A DNA stretch of 10,098 nucleotides from Spirochaetales bacterium (GCA_011049745.1 DRHE01000358.1:1-10098); one strand, 5' to 3'. Positions 1 through 7,727 are shown, numbered from the stretch's first letter. Notes: generated by a model from the sequence alone, not told the origin. Program-made: numbers and translations.

Positions 1-135
1 GCCTCTACTTTACCACCTACTGGGACTTTTTTAAATTCTCCGCTGCTTATATCAATCTCGATCCCTGGCTTACTCCTGCGGAAGTGTCCGCCGGCGAGAC
101 AGTAAATGAGCCATATAAGGCTTTTTTCGGCCACC
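1..135 (+). repeat. Left arm of a perfect 135-bp inverted repeat
   Basis: Bases 1-135 are the exact reverse complement of 332-466, with no mismatch on base-by-base comparison. Identity stops at 135/136, where this arm goes on with GGGTGG while the other reads TGGCCG in the same sense. The arm may extend left of the window. It is internal coding sequence of the Wzi-like gene, not a mobile-element end. Confidence 0.97.
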
Positions 136-338
136 GGGTGGAGTTTATCCTGTTCAGACGGCTGAATGTGGCCCTTACAGAGACCGTGATCTTCGGCAAC
201 TACTATCCCGAGCTCAGGGATTTAAACTCCCTGATGATATTTCACAACTGGAACATACCCAAGAAGGCCAATTCCCTGATGTCGTTAGAGCTGGATTACA
301 ATCCCTACAAATGGGTGAACCTCTACGGCCAGGTGGCC
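3..338 (+). pseudogene. Displaced plus-strand fragment of the same Wzi-like gene (second copy plus true continuation)
   Basis: Frame 3 on the plus strand codes first for residues 226-269 of the Wzi-like protein, identical to the minus-strand gene (3-134). It then continues in frame for 68 residues (135-338) that look like its natural next part: VEFILFRRLNVALTET, LMIFHNWN and LELDYNPYKWVNLYGQVA all have barrel-strand character. After 338 the frame crosses the inverted joint and reads antisense to the gene, giving meaningless residues until a stop at 530. The fragment has no start of its own. Joining minus-strand residues 1-269 to these 68 gives at least 337 residues of the real protein, with the C-terminus still missing. 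Confidence 0.75.
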
Positions 339-1139
339 GAAAAAAGCCTTATATGGCTCATTTACTGTCTCGCCGGCGGACACTTCCGCAGGAGTAAGCC
401 AGGGATCGAGATTGATATAAGCAGCGGAGAATTTAAAAAAGTCCCAGTAGGTGGTAAAGTAGAGGCTGTCGTGGAAGTCGGCGTAATCGGAGAGCACCAT
501 GTTGCCGGTAAAGCCATTGCCCCAACTTAAAACATCCCGCCCGAACCTCAAGCTCCAGTGCTTTCCCCCCAGGGCAAAAAAAGCCTGGAAAGGCGTATAA
601 CCGGCCAACTCATATGCTGAAGATATGACATTACTGTAGTTGCCGGCAGCTTCCGACACCAGGCAATGCTCCTCTCTCAAGGTCAGGGTCAGGTTGGCAT
701 AGAGAACATTGCCCAGCCAGGCCTCCAGGGGGATGTCCAGCATGGGCAGGCGCTCTTCATAGCCGTGTATCCACTGGGCCTCCTCATCAGTGTGATAGTA
801 GCCCTCAATATTCATCTCTAAAGAGGCATTCAAGGCCAGGCCGTCCCGGTGGCGCGCCAGGGTCTTTTTCTTAAGATCCTCCTCTATTGCCCGGTAGGCT
901 GTTTTACCGGCCAATGAGAGGCGGCCCGGGTTTATTCTGGCCAGATTACGCTTTATCTCATCCACACTGTAGGGCCGCGAGCTGAAGGGAGGCGGCTCGC
1001 CGCTTTCCAAAAAGATCTTATCCAGGTCATCATACTTATCCCAGCTTACCGGCATAATGCTCTGATCATTCTGCGCCCAGAGCCTGCCCGGACCCGGCAG
1101 CCAAATAGAGAGCAGCGTAAGAATTAATATCAACTTCAT
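285..1139 (-). CDS. Secreted Wzi-like outer-membrane beta-barrel protein, 5' part; 3' end chimaeric
   Basis: The native part runs from 1139 to 332 (269 residues). Residues 270-284 (to the stop at 285) are read from the inverted joint and are not genuine. The start gives a signal peptide: MK, a hydrophobic core to about 18, and a likely cut after LWA (20-22). A helical segment follows (about 35-95, including SSRPYSVDEIKRNLARI), then alternating amphipathic strands with aromatic residues typical of a barrel. FGRDVLSWGNGFTGN (199-213) and LSDYADFHDSLYFTTYW (216-232) recall the Wzi-type capsule-assembly family (Caps_assemb_Wzi), best known for anchoring capsule at the surface. I recall similar large proteins in spirochaetes. 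The family call is moderate; secretion and a barrel are more certain. The gene is the last of the mre cluster, 17 nt after rodA. Confidence 0.55.
   Translation of the reverse strand: MKLILILTLLSIWLPGPGRLWAQNDQSIMPVSWDKYDDLDKIFLESGEPPPFSSRPYSVDEIKRNLARINPGRLSLAGKTAYRAIEEDLKKKTLARHRDGLALNASLEMNIEGYYHTDEEAQWIHGYEERLPMLDIPLEAWLGNVLYANLTLTLREEHCLVSEAAGNYSNVISSAYELAGYTPFQAFFALGGKHWSLRFGRDVLSWGNGFTGNMVLSDYADFHDSLYFTTYWDFFKFSAAYINLDPWLTPAEVSAGETVNEPYKAFFGHLAVEVHPFVGIVIQL
332..466 (-). repeat. Right arm of the perfect 135-bp inverted repeat
   Basis: This is the reverse complement of 1-135 and the native copy within the minus-strand Wzi-like gene. Together the arms could form a 135-bp stem with a 196-nt loop (136-331). 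The inner end carries GGTGGCC (332-338), complementary to GGCCACC (129-135), which is the likely switch point. Confidence 0.97.
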
Positions 1140-1146
1140 CTGCTGA

Positions 1147-1154
1147 CTTCCCTT
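1147..1154 (-). promoter_or_regulatory. Ribosome binding site (AAGGGAAG) deciding the start of the Wzi-like gene
   Basis: The minus strand reads AAGGGAAG, ending 7 nt before the ATG at 1139, between the rodA stop and that ATG. It selects the start that leaves a clean signal peptide. The longer in-frame alternative at 1442 would lie inside rodA. Confidence 0.65.
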
Positions 1155-1156
1155 GC

Positions 1157-2464
1157 TCACCGCCAGCGCCGCTGGTAGATATTCAATAGCATACCCACCC
1201 CGATCATGGCAGTCCACAGGGATGAGCCCCCGTAAGAGAGAAAAAACAGGGGGATACCGGTAATAGGCATTATACCCATGGCCATGCCGATGTTTATCAT
1301 CACGTGGAAGAAAATCATGGCCACGATGCCGCTGCCTACATACAGGGCATAGCTGCCGCGCGCTGTGTAAGCTATCCTTATTCCTCTGATCAGTATAACC
1401 AGAAAGAGCAGGAAAACAACCATTCCCCCTATAAAGCCCCACTCTTCGGCTAAAATCGAAAAGATAAAATCAGTGCTCTGCTGGGGCAGGAAACGATAGT
1501 GGCTCTGGGTACCCTGCAGAAATCCCTTGCCCCAGAAGCCGCCTGAGCCAACGGCCGTTACGGACTGAATGATATTCCACCCCGCCCCCTGGGGATCAAC
1601 CCGGGGATTCATGAAGATGATCAGACGCATTATCTGGTAATCCCTGAGCACCATACGGGCCGCTAAAGAACCCAGAACACCGGTCAGGAGAATGGCGTCA
1701 TTATAGAGTATCCAGTAAAAATAACTGCGCTTGAATCTGAAATAACCCCAACCGGCCAGAAGTGCAATAAAGAGCAGGGCAATCAGCAGATATTTAAGCA
1801 GATTCAAATTGGAGATTAAATTGAAAAAAGCAAGCTCCCTTCCCAGGATTAACCGCTCAAAAGCAGGCAGAATGCTGAGAACAACCACCAGGGCGCCGGA
1901 AGCAAAGATAAAAAAGATGTGGCGCAGCCGGGCGCCGGCCATGAAAACCATTACCAGAAAGATAGGCGGGAACACTAAAGCTGTGCCCATGTCCGGCTGC
2001 AGAAGTATCAGGCCCATGGGCAGAAGTGCAATACCGAACCCCAAAACAAAGCGGGGCAGTTCGCGCACTCCATTGCCCACACCCCTCAGGTAAGATGCTA
2101 AAAAGAGAATTAGGGCGAGCTTTGCAAACTCGGAGGGCTGTATCCCGTAATCGCCTATGCCCAGCCAGGATCTGGCGCCATTGACCTCCTTGCCGATCAA
2201 AGCGGTGATCAACAGCAGCAGTATTACAAAACCATAGATATGGAGAGAGAGATTCCTTAAGCGTGTATAGCCAAAGTAGGCGAAGAAAGCAAGTAAAATA
2301 CAACCGCTCAACGCCCAGATCAACTGCTTTATATACTCATTGGAAAATACCAGGCCGGTGGAGGTAATGTTGCTGGAGTAGATAAAGAGCACACCGATTA
2401 CGGTAAGTACCAGGGTAGCGCCTAACAGGATGAAATCAAAACTGAACAGGGAAACTCGCTTCAT
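1157..2464 (-). CDS. rodA: SEDS peptidoglycan glycosyltransferase RodA
   Basis: RodA polymerises lipid II into glycan strands in complex with PBP2. The start is taken at the ATG overlapping the mrdA stop, giving 435 residues. An upstream in-frame start at 2593 would add 43 non-family residues inside mrdA. SEDS motifs are VNGARSWL (94-101), IQPSEFAK (108-115), the extracellular-loop segment NPRVDPQGAGW with the presumed catalytic aspartate D290, then AVGSGGFWGKG (304-314) and FLPQQSTDFIF (325-335). The C-terminal end carries ITGIPLFFLSYGGSS (401-415). At 435 residues it is longer than E. coli RodA (370). The extra length lies around 205-268 and looks like two added membrane helices before the catalytic loop. 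The next gene starts 17 nt after the stop. Confidence 0.98.
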   Translation of the reverse strand: MKRVSLFSFDFILLGATLVLTVIGVLFIYSSNITSTGLVFSNEYIKQLIWALSGCILLAFFAYFGYTRLRNLSLHIYGFVILLLLITALIGKEVNGARSWLGIGDYGIQPSEFAKLALILFLASYLRGVGNGVRELPRFVLGFGIALLPMGLILLQPDMGTALVFPPIFLVMVFMAGARLRHIFFIFASGALVVVLSILPAFERLILGRELAFFNLISNLNLLKYLLIALLFIALLAGWGYFRFKRSYFYWILYNDAILLTGVLGSLAARMVLRDYQIMRLIIFMNPRVDPQGAGWNIIQSVTAVGSGGFWGKGFLQGTQSHYRFLPQQSTDFIFSILAEEWGFIGGMVVFLLFLVILIRGIRIAYTARGSYALYVGSGIVAMIFFHVMINIGMAMGIMPITGIPLFFLSYGGSSLWTAMIGVGMLLNIYQRRWR

Positions 2465-4341
2465 TCTTCCTGCTCCTGCAGCCATTTGACATACCACCAG
2501 GGCTTCAAGGTATCGAGCGCCTCCTGGTAACTCTGGCCGGCAAAGATTGCCTGGAAAATAACATTGGCTGCTTTTGGCGCCCACCATTCCCACTCATTTT
2601 CCGCCTCAACCATAACCACTACCACTACCCGATCTTCAGGATTGTCCGTTTCATAGGGTGCATAAGCGGCAAACCAGGAATGCCACTTATCCTCTTTGCC
2701 CACTTCCGCGGTCCCAGTTTTTCCGGCAATCTCCACCGCTTCAGTTGTAAGCACTACCTTTGCCGTTCCCTCGGTTATTACCCCTCGCATGGCTTTCTGT
2801 ACTGTGCGAAAGGAGCTTTTTCGGATATGGGAGGTATGGATCAGTTCCGGCTCAACAACTGAGATAATCTCCCCGCTTACCGGATCGCGTATTTCCCGCA
2901 CCAGGTGAGGCCTGAATATCTCACCCACATTAACTATCATAGCTACTATATTTGCCATCTGCAGAGGTGTTACCAGCAGATATCCCTGACCAATTGACAG
3001 GTTAATGGTATCTCCACCCAGCCACTTTATATGGTGCACCTTCTCTTTCCACTCGGGTGTGGGCACAAAACCGCTGGTTTCCCCCGGAAGATCAATCCCG
3101 GAAATGGCGCCTAATACGAAATCCCTGGCGTAATAGGTAATCCGCTCCACACCCAATGCATCCCCCACTGTATAAAAATAAACATCACAGGATTGGGCCA
3201 GACCGGAGAAGAAGTCCACAGGTCCGTGTCCGGTTTTGCGCAGGTAGCAGTGAAAAATTCGGTCACCATACTCAAATTGACCGGTGCAGTTTACCTTATG
3301 GTCGAGGGGAAAAACCTCTTCCTCGACTAAAGCGGTAGACATAACCATCTTGAATGCTGATGCCGGGGGATAAGAAGATTGTATGGCGCGGTTTAAAAAA
3401 GGAGAAGCCGGGTCCAGGGAAAGCCGTTTATATTCCACCGCTGCTTTATCCGTGAAAAACATGTTGGGGTCATAGGTTGGATAGGAGACCAGGGCAAGCA
3501 CCTCTCCGGTTGCCGGTTTAAGCACCACCACCGAGCCTATACGCTCACCCAGGGCCTGTTCACAGAGGCGTTGGATATTCCGGTCTATGGTAAGCACCAG
3601 GTTATTACCCGGCACCGGCGGGATATCCTCAATGCTCTTCTTCTTAACACTTCTCTCCCGAACATCCACCAGCCGGAAACGGGTGCCGTCCCTGCCGCGC
3701 AGCACCTCGTCATATTTTTTTTCAATGCCATTCTTACCCAGCACCGTGCCGAAGCTGTAGCCGCGGTTGTAGAGAATCTGGATCTCCTCACGTGAAATGT
3801 CACCCACATAGCCGATAACATGTGCTAAAGTACCCATCTCCAGGTAGCTGCGCACCGGTTTATTGTGCCACGCTACACCGGTAAATTCTTCTATATGCTC
3901 ACCCAGATAGGCAATTGTCTCGAAGTCTATGCCGCTTTTAATTTCAATTGGCTGGTAAAGATGGTAGTACCTGGGCGGCACTCGTTTCTCAATTTCCTCC
4001 ACAGTAATATTCAGCAGGATGCTTAACTTCCTGAATAACTCCTGACGTTCATTATCACCAACCTCACCAGGGATTATATCCACGGCAAAGGAGTCTCTAT
4101 TCACTACCAGCGGTATATCATAACCGCGATCATAGATCTCTCCCCGTTGCGCGGGGATAGGCATCTGCCGGCGGGCAACAGCCTGAGCCCGCCGCTCATA
4201 CTCCAGCCCCTTAACCACCTGCAGAATAAAGAGATTGCTGGAAAGAAAAATAAATGACAGGATAATGGAAATAAAGAGGAATATTGCCCGTCTTTTGACA
4301 AAAGAGGGTTTTCTCAGACCGGAAGAAAGCTCCAGGCTCAT
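2461..4341 (-). CDS. mrdA: Penicillin-binding protein 2, elongasome D,D-transpeptidase
   Basis: PBP2 is the class B PBP that cross-links the glycan strands made by RodA during lateral wall growth. Its 626 residues match the family length. In order: a basic cytoplasmic tail, one membrane anchor (about 18-40), a dimerisation/pedestal domain that begins with the RGEIYDR motif (66-72) and runs to about 235, then the transpeptidase domain (about 265-600). The active-site motifs are complete: S328-x-x-K331 (PASAFK), S384-C385-D386 (the SxD form usual in PBP2) and K541-T-G (AGKTGTAEV). The ATG lies 7 nt after the mreD stop with only a weak AAAAGA site. The stop TGA overlaps the rodA ATG (ATGA, 2461-2464), which implies coupled synthesis of the two interacting enzymes. 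Confidence 0.98.
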   Translation of the reverse strand: MSLELSSGLRKPSFVKRRAIFLFISIILSFIFLSSNLFILQVVKGLEYERRAQAVARRQMPIPAQRGEIYDRGYDIPLVVNRDSFAVDIIPGEVGDNERQELFRKLSILLNITVEEIEKRVPPRYYHLYQPIEIKSGIDFETIAYLGEHIEEFTGVAWHNKPVRSYLEMGTLAHVIGYVGDISREEIQILYNRGYSFGTVLGKNGIEKKYDEVLRGRDGTRFRLVDVRERSVKKKSIEDIPPVPGNNLVLTIDRNIQRLCEQALGERIGSVVVLKPATGEVLALVSYPTYDPNMFFTDKAAVEYKRLSLDPASPFLNRAIQSSYPPASAFKMVMSTALVEEEVFPLDHKVNCTGQFEYGDRIFHCYLRKTGHGPVDFFSGLAQSCDVYFYTVGDALGVERITYYARDFVLGAISGIDLPGETSGFVPTPEWKEKVHHIKWLGGDTINLSIGQGYLLVTPLQMANIVAMIVNVGEIFRPHLVREIRDPVSGEIISVVEPELIHTSHIRKSSFRTVQKAMRGVITEGTAKVVLTTEAVEIAGKTGTAEVGKEDKWHSWFAAYAPYETDNPEDRVVVVVMVEAENEWEWWAPKAANVIFQAIFAGQSYQEALDTLKPWWYVKWLQEQEE

Positions 4342-4348
4342 TTTCTTT

Positions 4349-4864
4349 TCACATCTTATCTTTATCCCTGGGCTTTAATGCTCTTATCAAACCCAGGAAA
4401 GCGAATAGAAAAGGCGAAAGCAAGGCATTATAGCCTACTTCAATAAAAAGACGCACACCCCAGCTGCCGTAGCCGGCGGTGGAAATGGAAAACAAAAGCA
4501 CTACCAGTGAAGAGAGAACAGCCTTTATTATCGTAGCCACAGCCACAACAATCAAGGGCATAAAAACAGGATCAAGAAAGATATTGCCCTCAAAGAGCCC
4601 ATAGAGAAAACCGATAAGGGTGCGGGAAAAGGCATGAAAGCCCAGGGGGGCCAGACTCAACAGATCTTCAATAATACCGGAAATAAAGCCGGAGAGCTGG
4701 CCCGCCATGGAGCCTTTGCGCAGGGAGACAAATACCAGGATAATCAACACTATATCCGGCTTCACCCCCTTGATAGCCGCCCGCTCCAGTAGGGTGGATT
4801 GCAGCAGCAGAGCTGCAGCAAGGATGACAATAATAATTATCAGGTTTCCGGCCGGTCTTTCCAC
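4349..4864 (-). CDS. mreD: Rod shape-determining membrane protein MreD
   Basis: MreD is a small polytopic inner-membrane subunit of the elongasome that partners MreC. Its 171 residues are a usual length. About five or six hydrophobic segments are visible (about 7-24, 34-48, 53-70, 73-92, 101-127 and 141-162). Typical MreD features are the first helix followed by KPDIVLIILVFVSLRKG (35-51) and a central GFISGIIEDLLSLAPLGFHA stretch (59-78). The start is GTG, touching the mreC stop (TAAGTG), with a GGGGG element 4 nt before the GTG inside the end of mreC. That arrangement indicates re-initiation by ribosomes finishing mreC. No later start would keep the first membrane helix. The stop lies 7 nt before the mrdA ATG. 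Confidence 0.94.
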   Translation of the reverse strand: MERPAGNLIIIIVILAAALLLQSTLLERAAIKGVKPDIVLIILVFVSLRKGSMAGQLSGFISGIIEDLLSLAPLGFHAFSRTLIGFLYGLFEGNIFLDPVFMPLIVVAVATIIKAVLSSLVVLLFSISTAGYGSWGVRLFIEVGYNALLSPFLFAFLGLIRALKPRDKDKM

Positions 4865-5710
4865 TTAGCCCCCGGTATCCAGAACAAAAACGTATTCCAG
4901 ACGGGAAAAATCGACTATAGGCTCAACCTCCAGCTCTAAAGAGGCTTCATAGCTTCTGGCCCGTATTTCCCGTACGCGGCCTATATGTATACCTTTTGGA
5001 TAAACACCCCCCATTCCTGAACTGATTACCAGCTCACCATACTGGACCTCATTTTTAGCCAGTTTCTTAACATACTGCATTGTCAGGCGGCCCTGGCCCA
5101 GCCTGCTGCCGTTAACCAGACCATCGTAACGTGAATCCTGCAGGCGGGCGGCTATATAGGAGGCCGGATCAAATATGGGCAGCACTGTGGCAGAGAATAA
5201 GGAAACCTCAATCACCTTTCCTACCAGCCCCTGGAGTCCGCGCTGAAAAACGACCACCGGCATCCCACGCCGCAGCCCACGGCTGGAACCCTTGTTGATC
5301 ACAATGGTTGAAAAAAGATTGCCCGGATCCTTACCAATAACCTCTGCCGGTATCTGTTTAAAGGGCAGGGTCCTGGAGAAATCAAGCTGTTCCTTGAGCT
5401 GGGCATTCTCCTGGCGCAGCTCCACCAGGTCGCGGGAAAGCCCCTCATACTCGGCTAATCGCCGGCGGGCCAACCCCAGTTCCTGCTGCAGGCGCCTTAA
5501 TTCGCTTATCGAATTCCAGGTATCCCCTATCCACGAACCTATACGGGAGACACTGATCTGAAATACCGAAAGAAACGATTGTCCGATTTCCGTTGGTCTT
5601 ATTGTCAAACTGCGGCTGGAGAAGAGGATAAGGAGGAGGCTTATCAACACCAGGGAGGTGCAGGTAACACCAACCTTGCGTTTCTGGATAGTTTTCTGGA
5701 GCCTTGTCAT
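4865..5710 (-). CDS. mreC: Rod shape-determining protein MreC
   Basis: MreC is a bitopic inner-membrane protein whose periplasmic beta domains bind and activate PBP2 in the elongasome. The 281 residues show a short basic cytoplasmic tail, a single membrane segment (about 13-31), a dimerising coiled coil (about 68-110, leucine/glutamate/glutamine heptads), then the two beta-barrel domains. Family motifs are INKGSSRGLRRGMPV (138-152), VISSGMGGVYPKGIHIGRV (228-246) and PIVDFSRLEYVFVL (264-277). Oddity: the 15 nt between the mreB stop and this ATG contain a run of eight T residues and no Shine-Dalgarno, so initiation probably depends on coupling to mreB translation. The stop TAA directly abuts the mreD GTG. 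Confidence 0.97.
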   Translation of the reverse strand: MTRLQKTIQKRKVGVTCTSLVLISLLLILFSSRSLTIRPTEIGQSFLSVFQISVSRIGSWIGDTWNSISELRRLQQELGLARRRLAEYEGLSRDLVELRQENAQLKEQLDFSRTLPFKQIPAEVIGKDPGNLFSTIVINKGSSRGLRRGMPVVVFQRGLQGLVGKVIEVSLFSATVLPIFDPASYIAARLQDSRYDGLVNGSRLGQGRLTMQYVKKLAKNEVQYGELVISSGMGGVYPKGIHIGRVREIRARSYEASLELEVEPIVDFSRLEYVFVLDTGG

Positions 5711-5725
5711 TAAAAAAAATTCAGC

Positions 5726-6760
5726 TTAGCTTCTAATATTATAATACTTCCTGCCCATGTCTTTCACACCCTCCAGGAATTTTCCGGCGCCTATGGCGAC
5801 ACAGAGAAGGGGATTCTCAGCTAAAATAACCGGCACCCCGGTTTCTTTTGCTATCAGTTTAGGCAATCCTTTTAAGAGTGAGCCGCCGCCGGTCATTACG
5901 ATTCCCCGCTCCACAATATCAGCAGCCAGTTCAGGCGGGGTCTGTCCCAGGCTTTTCTTGATCTCTTCGATCACTGTGGTTGTGGGTTCCTGCAGGGCTT
6001 CCCTGACCTCTACAGAATCCATTTCCAGCCGCCTGGGCAATCCGGTAATGGCATCGGTCCCCTTAATCTCCATCTTCTCTATTTTCTTGTCCGGAGAAGC
6101 ATTGCCAATGGTTATCTTCACATTTTCCGCGGTCTGTTCACCGATTATCAGGTTGTGAATATTGCGCACGTGCTTTATCACGGCCTGATCGAATTCATTC
6201 CCCCCTACCCTGATAGCATTGGAAACCACCATTCCCCCCAGGGAGATAACTGATATCTCGGTTGTGCCGCCCCCCAGGTCCACAATCATGTGCCCGGCGG
6301 GTTCTAAAATTGGAATATTAGCGCCGATAGCAGCGGCCATTGATTCCTCTATCAGGTAGACCTCGCGGGCACCGGCCTGTTCGGCGCTTTCCCTTACCGC
6401 CCGCTTCTCCACCTCGGTTATGCAGGCGGGAACTCCAATTACCATGCGCGGTTTTATAAACCATTTCCGGGTAATAACTCTACCAATAAAATAACGGATC
6501 ATTTTTTCAGTTGTTTCAAAATCCGCAATTACACCGTCGCGCATGGGCCGGATAGCAATAATATCCCCCGGTGTTTTCCAGAGCATTTTTTTAGCTTCCG
6601 TTCCCACTGCCACAACTCTCTTAGTCCCCCGCTCTACTGCAACTACGGAAGGCTCAGAAAGAACAATGCCCTTTCCTTTTACATGAACCAGGGTGTTGCA
6701 GGTACCAAGATCAATACCAATATCTGTGGAAAAGGCTTCAAACATCTTACCAAGCCCCAT
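5726..6760 (-). CDS. mreB: Rod shape-determining actin homologue MreB
   Basis: MreB is a bacterial actin that polymerises under the inner membrane and orients the elongasome. The 344 residues are full length for the family. The actin-fold motifs are clear: phosphate-1 [13 protein letters not shown] (13-25), the [11 protein letters not shown] segment with the catalytic-side glutamates (136-146), phosphate-2 [13 protein letters not shown] (159-171), and the adenosine loop [14 protein letters not shown] (287-300). The hydrophobic stretch around RKWFIKP (98-104) lies where the membrane-insertion loop is in Thermotoga MreB. The start ATG has an optimal GGAGGT site. mreC follows 15 nt downstream. 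All expected residues are present and nothing is truncated. A role as MreB rather than the paralogue Mbl or a ParM-type actin is secured by the mreC/mreD neighbours. Confidence 0.99.
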   Translation of the reverse strand: MGLGKMFEAFSTDIGIDLGTCNTLVHVKGKGIVLSEPSVVAVERGTKRVVAVGTEAKKMLWKTPGDIIAIRPMRDGVIADFETTEKMIRYFIGRVITRKWFIKPRMVIGVPACITEVEKRAVRESAEQAGAREVYLIEESMAAAIGANIPILEPAGHMIVDLGGGTTEISVISLGGMVVSNAIRVGGNEFDQAVIKHVRNIHNLIIGEQTAENVKITIGNASPDKKIEKMEIKGTDAITGLPRRLEMDSVEVREALQEPTTTVIEEIKKSLGQTPPELAADIVERGIVMTGGGSLLKGLPKLIAKETGVPVILAENPLLCVAIGAGKFLEGVKDMGRKYYNIRS

Positions 6761-6766
6761 GCGCTA

Positions 6767-6772
6767 ACCTCC
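6767..6772 (-). promoter_or_regulatory. Strong Shine-Dalgarno (GGAGGT) for mreB
   Basis: The minus strand reads GGAGGT, 6 nt before the ATG at 6760. It is the strongest ribosome site in the cluster. It fixes the mreB start and fits the high filament copy number usually needed compared with mreC and mreD, which have poor or overlapping sites. Confidence 0.8.
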
Positions 6773-6782
6773 AAATCTATCT

Positions 6783-7727
6783 CTATTTATAATATCGAAG
6801 TTTTGCCCCATAATGTGATGGGTCAATAATTAAAGCCTTTCGCCATTCTGATCTGGCTTTTACCAGATCATTCAGCTTAAGGTAAATCTCACCCAGATAA
6901 TAATGGGCATCAGCAGACCGGGAATTCAGCTCCAGTATTTCCTGATACTCATTTTCCGATTTAAAATAGGCGCCCCTTTCGAAATAGAGTCGGCCAAGGA
7001 GAAAACGGCTTTTCTCTTCGATAGCTTTATCGTCGGTTCTATTTATTGCCCGGATAAGATATTCCTCCGCCTCTTCGGTCATTTTCAGCTGAAAGTAATT
7101 CTGTGCCATGGTGAGCATAAGCAGATCCGTTGGGTTCTTTTTATAAGCCAGCACAAAATATTCCAGACCCCGCTTACGGTCATCAAGCTGAGTATAGGAG
7201 AGCCCCAGGTAGTCGTAAATATCTTCACCTGAATAACCCTGACGGAGCGCCTCTTCAAGATAACGAATGGCCAGATCGAAATAATATTTTCCCTTATGGT
7301 AGTAGGCCTTGCCCAACACATATGCGGTTTCTGCAGACCAGTTGGAGTTACCGGAAAGGCGGGCAAGCCGCAAAGACGATACCGCCTCATCCAGATATAG
7401 AATCTTTTCCTCAAAGGATATTTTGGAAACCGCTTTATAGAAAGAAGAAAAGCCTTTAAAGGTCAGAGCCCGGTAATCCAGAGGGGCTTTTGCCAGCAGT
7501 TCTCCGCTCCGGTAAATAATTTCATCGTACATCCGATTGTTCCAGAGCTCGGGCAGCCCGTTTTCCTGTGATTCCGGCTGCATTACCGACCGTAAACGCC
7601 TGTCCACACGGTATATCCAGCCTGCTGCAATTAAGGCCGACAGCAGTATTACCGCCGCTAATATTTTCCACCGCTTCTTTTTCTTCTTGCGCGGCCGGTA
7701 ATGATATTTCTCAATATTCAAAAACAT
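6783..7727 (-). CDS. Membrane-anchored TPR-repeat protein upstream of mreB
   Basis: This 314-residue protein is not recognised as a named family. The N-terminus is strongly basic (RPRKKKKKRWK, 11-21), followed by one hydrophobic segment (about 22-39, ILAAVILLSALIAAGWIY). By the positive-inside rule the tail is cytoplasmic and the remaining ~270 residues are periplasmic. That part is a run of helical pairs with TPR spacing and signature residues, most clearly about 131-163, 169-200, 203-232, 239-270 and 272-305 (for example ADAHYYLGEIYLKLNDLVKA). TPR domains are protein-binding scaffolds. The gene sits 36 nt after rnpB and 22 nt before mreB, so it is very probably expressed with the rod-shape genes and may bring a partner to the elongasome; this is inference. 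The ATG at 7727 has only a weak AGAAAG ribosome site, but the basic-plus-TM start supports it. Confidence 0.88.
   Translation of the reverse strand: MFLNIEKYHYRPRKKKKKRWKILAAVILLSALIAAGWIYRVDRRLRSVMQPESQENGLPELWNNRMYDEIIYRSGELLAKAPLDYRALTFKGFSSFYKAVSKISFEEKILYLDEAVSSLRLARLSGNSNWSAETAYVLGKAYYHKGKYYFDLAIRYLEEALRQGYSGEDIYDYLGLSYTQLDDRKRGLEYFVLAYKKNPTDLLMLTMAQNYFQLKMTEEAEEYLIRAINRTDDKAIEEKSRFLLGRLYFERGAYFKSENEYQEILELNSRSADAHYYLGEIYLKLNDLVKARSEWRKALIIDPSHYGAKLRYYK

Noticed and set aside
84..530. Plus-strand 148-codon open frame as a gene
   Set aside because: It starts at an internal GTG of the displaced Wzi-like fragment, and after 338 it reads antisense through the inverted copy. It is a by-product of the joint.
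1140..1442. Longer N-terminus for the Wzi-like gene
   Set aside because: This stretch lies in another frame inside rodA and has no secretion or barrel character. The ATG at 1139 has a ribosome site and begins a signal peptide.
2465..2593. N-terminal extension of RodA (43 residues)
   Set aside because: It lies inside mrdA, is not SEDS-like, and the ATGA overlap at 2461-2464 gives the expected start.
3713..3722. A8 run within mrdA as a programmed slippage site
   Set aside because: It encodes ordinary conserved residues (IEKKYDE), the frame is intact on both sides, and no alternative product of note would result.
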